Source of the DNA: Treponema sp. | Lineage (GTDB): Bacteria > Spirochaetota > Spirochaetia > Treponematales > Breznakiellaceae | Length of the DNA stretch: 10,897 bases | Direction of reading: 5' to 3' | Assembly: GCA_031271075.1 (NCBI GenBank) | Contig: JAISWN010000262.1 | Coordinates: forward strand, 1-10,897 | Shown here: positions 8,265-10,897 of the stretch, piece by piece | How the letters are laid out: each line of letters opens with the position of its first letter | Numbering within the stretch: position 1 is the stretch's first letter | The notes under the pieces: model-generated | What the model was told of the DNA's origin: nothing | What the model saw: the letters and a program-made list of their open reading frames with translations, nothing else | The model's database searches: none | Translations under genes and position numbers: made by a program

Positions 8265-9018
8265 CCTGGGCTCCTTTCGAGTCGTTTCCCACCGTCGTAC
8301 CCCCCGGCCCCGTCAACGCTTCGGGCCCCAGCAGGGCTTCAATCAATTCGGCCCGCTTCTTGAGGAGGAGGAAGTCCACCGCCTCCCGTATTGAAGCGGT
8401 AAGCCGTATGGCGGAAACATCGAGGATCAATTCCGGATAATGCTCCTGGCCGCCCGAAGCCGCAAGGGATTTCTCCGGGGCCGGAATTCCCGCGGCCCCG
8501 GCGGAATTTACCCGGTCCCCGGCGGGGATACTTCCGCCCGCATCTTCCGGGGAACCTTCAAACACCAGCGCCGCGTTGGGCAGATGTTTCTTTACCAGCG
8601 AACCGGCCTCCGCTTGATCCAGGCCCGAAAACCAAACCTGGATTGTCCGGGCGGCGGCAAATTCCGGGCATCCCGCCAGCCGGTAATCAAGCTCCCGGTC
8701 CAATACGGCGAGGGCCTGTTCCCGGCTCAAACTTTCAAACCAGCCTTCCACCGCGAGATTCAGAAAACCCTCAACCTTTTCCGACCAGATCCGCCGCATA
8801 TCCAGGGGAAGCCGGGCAAGGATTTCAACTACCGTTTCCTGGCGCCGGTCCGCGTAATGGCGTTCCAGTTCCGCGATTGCATCCCGGGTCTTTTTTTCCC
8901 AGCCGTCGCTGTTGGCCTTTACCAAATCATCAACGCCCTTGAGGATCCGGAAAGCTTTTTTTCGGGCGTCCTCCAGGATTTCCCGGTCCAGGACTTCAGT
9001 TGATTGTAATTCTTCCAT
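8257..9018 (-). CDS. atpE: V/A-type ATPase subunit E (peripheral stalk)
   Basis: Outer-stalk subunit that holds the A3B3 head still against the rotor. The 253-residue product has a charged N-terminal helix (residues about 8-70, including [13 protein letters not shown]) and a C-terminal alpha/beta domain ending in a helix ([19 protein letters not shown]). Subunit E is usually near 200 residues. The excess is mostly a Gly/Ala/Pro/Ser-rich stretch at about 154-192 that looks like a flexible insertion, plus a Gly-rich tail. I chose the ATG at 9018, with AGGGG seven to eight bases upstream, over an ATG at 9045 that would overlap atpF. Sequence similarity within subunit E is weak, so the call rests on helix pattern and operon position. 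Stop overlaps the atpA start by eight bases. Confidence 0.85.
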   Translation of the reverse strand: MEELQSTEVLDREILEDARKKAFRILKGVDDLVKANSDGWEKKTRDAIAELERHYADRRQETVVEILARLPLDMRRIWSEKVEGFLNLAVEGWFESLSREQALAVLDRELDYRLAGCPEFAAARTIQVWFSGLDQAEAGSLVKKHLPNAALVFEGSPEDAGGSIPAGDRVNSAGAAGIPAPEKSLAASGGQEHYPELILDVSAIRLTASIREAVDFLLLKKRAELIEALLGPEALTGPGGTTVGNDSKGAQGD

Positions 9019-9028
9019 AAAATGACCC

Positions 9029-9376
9029 CTATACCCGCACTCCAACGGCTTCCCGGATGGAGTCCACCAGGGTCTTGCGACCCGGATGCCGCCCCATCAT
9101 ACCGGGGATCTCCACGATCAGGGGATAGGAACCGGAAAGCTGCCAGCTTACCACCAAATCCTCCAGCCAGTCGGACACCTCCTCGGTAAGGATCAGGACC
9201 CGGCAGGTTTCGGCCTGCCTCCGCGGCAGCGCCGATCCCGTAACCTCGTCCCAGCCTTCGGTAACGCGCCGGAAATGCGTCCGGGCGCTTTCGGCATTCA
9301 CCGCCGCGGCCCCCTTTATTCCCACAAAGCGGAAGGCCGTTACCAGCTCCGAGTCGCCGATAAAGAAAAAATCCAC
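9029..9376 (-). CDS. atpF: V/A-type ATPase subunit F (central stalk)
   Basis: Small Rossmann-like subunit that binds the D shaft and may tune coupling. The 115-residue product matches the family: FFFIGDSELVTAFRFVGIKG at the start, CRVLILTEEVSDWL in the middle, then PLIVEIPGMMG and the terminal helix with SIREAVGVRV. The GTG at 9376 is the start because the conserved first strand begins immediately after it; the ribosome site (GGGAAAG) is mediocre. It lies 16 bases after atpK and 10 before atpE. Its place before atpE differs from the common order in which E and C precede F. Confidence 0.9.
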   Translation of the reverse strand: MDFFFIGDSELVTAFRFVGIKGAAAVNAESARTHFRRVTEGWDEVTGSALPRRQAETCRVLILTEEVSDWLEDLVVSWQLSGSYPLIVEIPGMMGRHPGRKTLVDSIREAVGVRV

Positions 9377-9392
9377 CGGTGCTTTCCCGTCT

Positions 9393-9704
9393 TTACAGAA
9401 TCAGGATAAGCAAGGCTACCAGAAAGCCCCAGAGACAAATCCCTTCCGCCAGCCCCGCATAGGGCAGGGCCTTTCCGGAAAGCTCCGGGTTTTCACTCAT
9501 GGCGCCCATGGCGGCTGCCCCGATCTGTCCCACAGCCATACCCCCGGCTATACAGGAAACACCGACCGCCAGAGCGGCGGCAAAATAGCGCCATACCGGC
9601 ATCGCGGCCTTCGCCGCCTCGGTCCCCGCTTCCGCTTCCTGGGCAAAAAGGGCGGCTCCGACCATCATCAGTACCAAGGCAAAAAAAACAACTTTGCGCT
9701 TCAT
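9393..9704 (-). CDS. atpK: V/A-type ATPase subunit K (proteolipid c-ring)
   Basis: Membrane rotor ring subunit that carries the translocated ion. The 103-residue product has a signal-peptide-like start (KRKVVFFALVLMM to a likely cleavage near ALFAQ), as seen in some other two-helix bacterial V-type proteolipids, then two membrane helices at about 39-69 and 79-103. Glu87 in GLAEGICLWG is the ion-binding carboxylate and Gln60 lies in the first helix. The residue after the glutamate is Gly, not Ser or Thr, so the sequence does not settle H+ against Na+. The ATG at 9704 is preferred over a TTG one codon earlier because GGAGG sits seven bases upstream of it. It is a single hairpin, unlike the four-helix Enterococcus NtpK. 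Confidence 0.95.
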   Translation of the reverse strand: MKRKVVFFALVLMMVGAALFAQEAEAGTEAAKAAMPVWRYFAAALAVGVSCIAGGMAVGQIGAAAMGAMSENPELSGKALPYAGLAEGICLWGFLVALLILIL

Positions 9705-9782
9705 CAACTATCCTCCGTTCTTTTCGTTTTAAGCCGGTCCCGCGATCCGATTGTTCCGGAACGGCTCTAATTATAACCAGCG
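9705..9782 (-). promoter_or_regulatory. atpI-atpK spacer: purine-rich leader, strong ribosome site, imperfect hairpin
   Basis: This is the only sizeable gap inside the ATPase operon. On the minus strand it carries an imperfect stem, AGCCG...CGGCT at 9732-9766 extended by GGA/TCC across one mismatch, then an A-rich run and GGAGG at 9715-9711 just before the atpK ATG. An A-rich leader with a full ribosome site fits the need for many more copies of the c-ring subunit than of the other subunits. The role of the hairpin, for example in processing or mRNA stability, is inference. No T-run follows, so a terminator is unlikely. Confidence 0.35.
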
Positions 9783-10761
9783 TTATTTTTCAGGGGCCCC
9801 TTTCGTAAACCGGAAGGGAACAAATTCCACCCCGGTCTCGACAAAGAATTTGCTGAAAAATTCATAATATTGCAGCCTCACCACCTGAATGGCCACAATC
9901 ATTCCCTCCAGCAGGATAATCACCGTGTTGCCGATCAGCAGGATCAACAGGGAACCGGCGCTTCCCAGCGGAAACCGCACGGCGGCGATTTCTTCGGCAA
10001 AACGGAACACAATATAGGAAAGCACCGCGTGGGAAAGGGCAAAGGCCCCCACCCGGAGAAAACTTACCGTATTGGAAATATACGTGGAAGCGGTTTCAAG
10101 GATACTCACAAAACCTTCCATAGCGAAGACCATAAAACCGTGCTCCAGAACCGGCCGCTCGCCGGAGATCAGCCGCCAGACAGGGGGGCCGAAAAAGATA
10201 CAGAACAGCGGAACAAAAAGCCCCAAAAAATCAAACCACATAAAACGGCCGCCCAGCACACAGCGCAGGGCGATAAAAATGGCGTACCAGAAAAGCACAA
10301 GCCCCGAAAGGCCGGTTCGGGAAAACAGGGCCCCTTCGTATTTTTTTCTGATGAACAGGTTGATAATATTCAAACCCAGACCCGTGGAAATAAGAATGAC
10401 CCCTATGGCGACGGTAAACGCGAAAAAGTAAAAGAGTTTAGTTACACTCCCCCCATGTTCCGCCAGGGGCATCAGGGTAAGGAGCCGATCCACCGGATGG
10501 CCGGTCAAAAAACCGGTAATCGCACGGGTGGGCCCCGTGAGCAAGTGCTCGTTGGTAAACACCGACCCGGTTACCAGCCCCATGATCATGGAACTAATCC
10601 CCACGGAAATCAGGGGCATGGAATATTTTCGAAAGCCCTTCAGCGCCCGGGGCCCCCGTTTCCCGGTGAGAAACCCCGCCAGAAGCAGGACAAAGCCCTG
10701 CCCCACGTCCCCGAACATGATGCCGAAAAGGAGCGTGAAAAAGAACGCCACCAGCGGGCTG
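9783..10761 (-). CDS. atpI: V/A-type ATPase subunit I (a-like membrane stator), C-terminal part
   Basis: Membrane subunit that forms the ion half-channels beside the c ring. Only the last 325 or so residues are present: the reading frame enters from the right at 10760 with SPLVAFFFTLLFGIMFGDVG, the conserved start of the membrane domain. About eight membrane helices follow. The essential arginine lies in SFLRVGAFALSHAVLS (Arg codon at 10053-10055), and the C-terminus has the family motif VRLQYYEFFSKFFVETGVEF. The GTG at 10751 is an internal Val codon, not a start. The N-terminal cytoplasmic half, roughly 300 residues, is missing because the contig runs into sequencing adapter at 10762. The native gene is probably intact. 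Confidence 0.95.
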
Positions 10762-10837
10762 AGATCGGAAGAGCGTCGTGTAGGGAAAGAGTGTTCACTC
10801 TGGTGGTGTTATCGGGGGGGGGCGGTTGATGTAAAGT
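10762..10837. other. Illumina adapter read-through, not genomic
   Basis: From 10762 the sequence follows the TruSeq-type adapter beginning AGATCGGAAGAGC and continuing GTCGTGTAGGGAAAGAGTGT through 10794. The next eight bases (10795-10802) are where an i5 index would sit. The rest, to 10837, is a low-quality reading of the remaining adapter. Translated on the plus strand this gives EIGRASCRERV, a peptide well known as adapter contamination. Genomic sequence therefore ends at 10761. Confidence 0.97.

Positions 10838-10897
<60 letters not shown>

Noticed and set aside
6798..8363. 521-codon plus-strand open frame
   Set aside because: It is fully antisense to atpA and the end of atpE, which have intact catalytic motifs. 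Long antisense frames are expected in GC-rich coding sequence, and its Pro/Gly/Arg/His-rich product shows no family pattern.
9019..9045. Earlier ATG at 9045 for atpE
   Set aside because: It overlaps atpF and adds nine residues outside the family pattern; the ATG at 9018 has a good ribosome site.
1..10761. CRISPR array, prophage, toxin-antitoxin or other defence system
   Set aside because: I saw no regularly spaced direct repeats, integrase, transposase, or small gene pairs of that kind; the coding content is housekeeping.
9870..10829. 319-codon plus-strand open frame ending in EIGRASCRERV
   Set aside because: It lies antisense to atpI, has a composition full of His, Gln, Lys and Gly with no membrane or domain pattern, and its end is translated from Illumina adapter.

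Overview
The window is a metagenomic or single-cell style contig from a GC-rich spirochaete, most likely in the Treponema-like group. The evidence is a bacterial V/A-type ATPase operon in the order I-K-F-E-A-B-D, which as far as I recall is the order of the second V-ATPase cluster of Treponema pallidum, together with an HtrA protease whose N-terminal membrane anchor looks treponemal. Genus-level placement is an inference from protein character, not from a search. All convincing genes lie on the minus strand, so transcription runs from the right end of the window to the left.

Region by region, read in the direction of transcription. 10761-4382: the ATPase operon, comprising truncated atpI (membrane a-like subunit), atpK (proteolipid c ring), atpF and atpE (central and peripheral stalk), atpA (catalytic), atpB (non-catalytic) and atpD (central shaft). 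From atpE onward the genes overlap or nearly touch, which suggests translational coupling. 4382-2681: three small genes follow with very short gaps: a UspA-type protein whose start overlaps the atpD stop, a flavodoxin-like protein without a recognisable FMN loop, and a J-domain protein with a non-standard helical C-terminus. 2640-1870: type 1 methionine aminopeptidase. After a 119-base AT-richer gap comes htrA (1750-245), a membrane-anchored serine protease with two PDZ domains. 244-1: non-coding sequence with a strong nested inverted repeat that may be the htrA terminator.

Functionally, the ATPase couples ATP hydrolysis or synthesis to H+ or Na+ movement across the inner membrane. The downstream genes form a loose stress and protein-quality-control group (UspA, J-protein, methionine aminopeptidase, HtrA). 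Co-transcription with the ATPase is plausible at least as far as the UspA gene.

Both ends of the contig are suspect. The right end (10762-10897) is not biological: it reads into an Illumina adapter and then a 60-base poly-G run, so atpI is truncated by the assembly and not by evolution. The left end (1-41) is an exact inverted copy of an internal piece of htrA (471-511) and then diverges abruptly, which looks like a chimera or assembly join. I found no CRISPR array, insertion sequence, tRNA or rRNA, and no convincing undescribed system. The most interesting biological points are the UspA gene coupled to the ATPase, the apparent lack of an ATPase subunit C gene, and the unusual insertion in subunit E.
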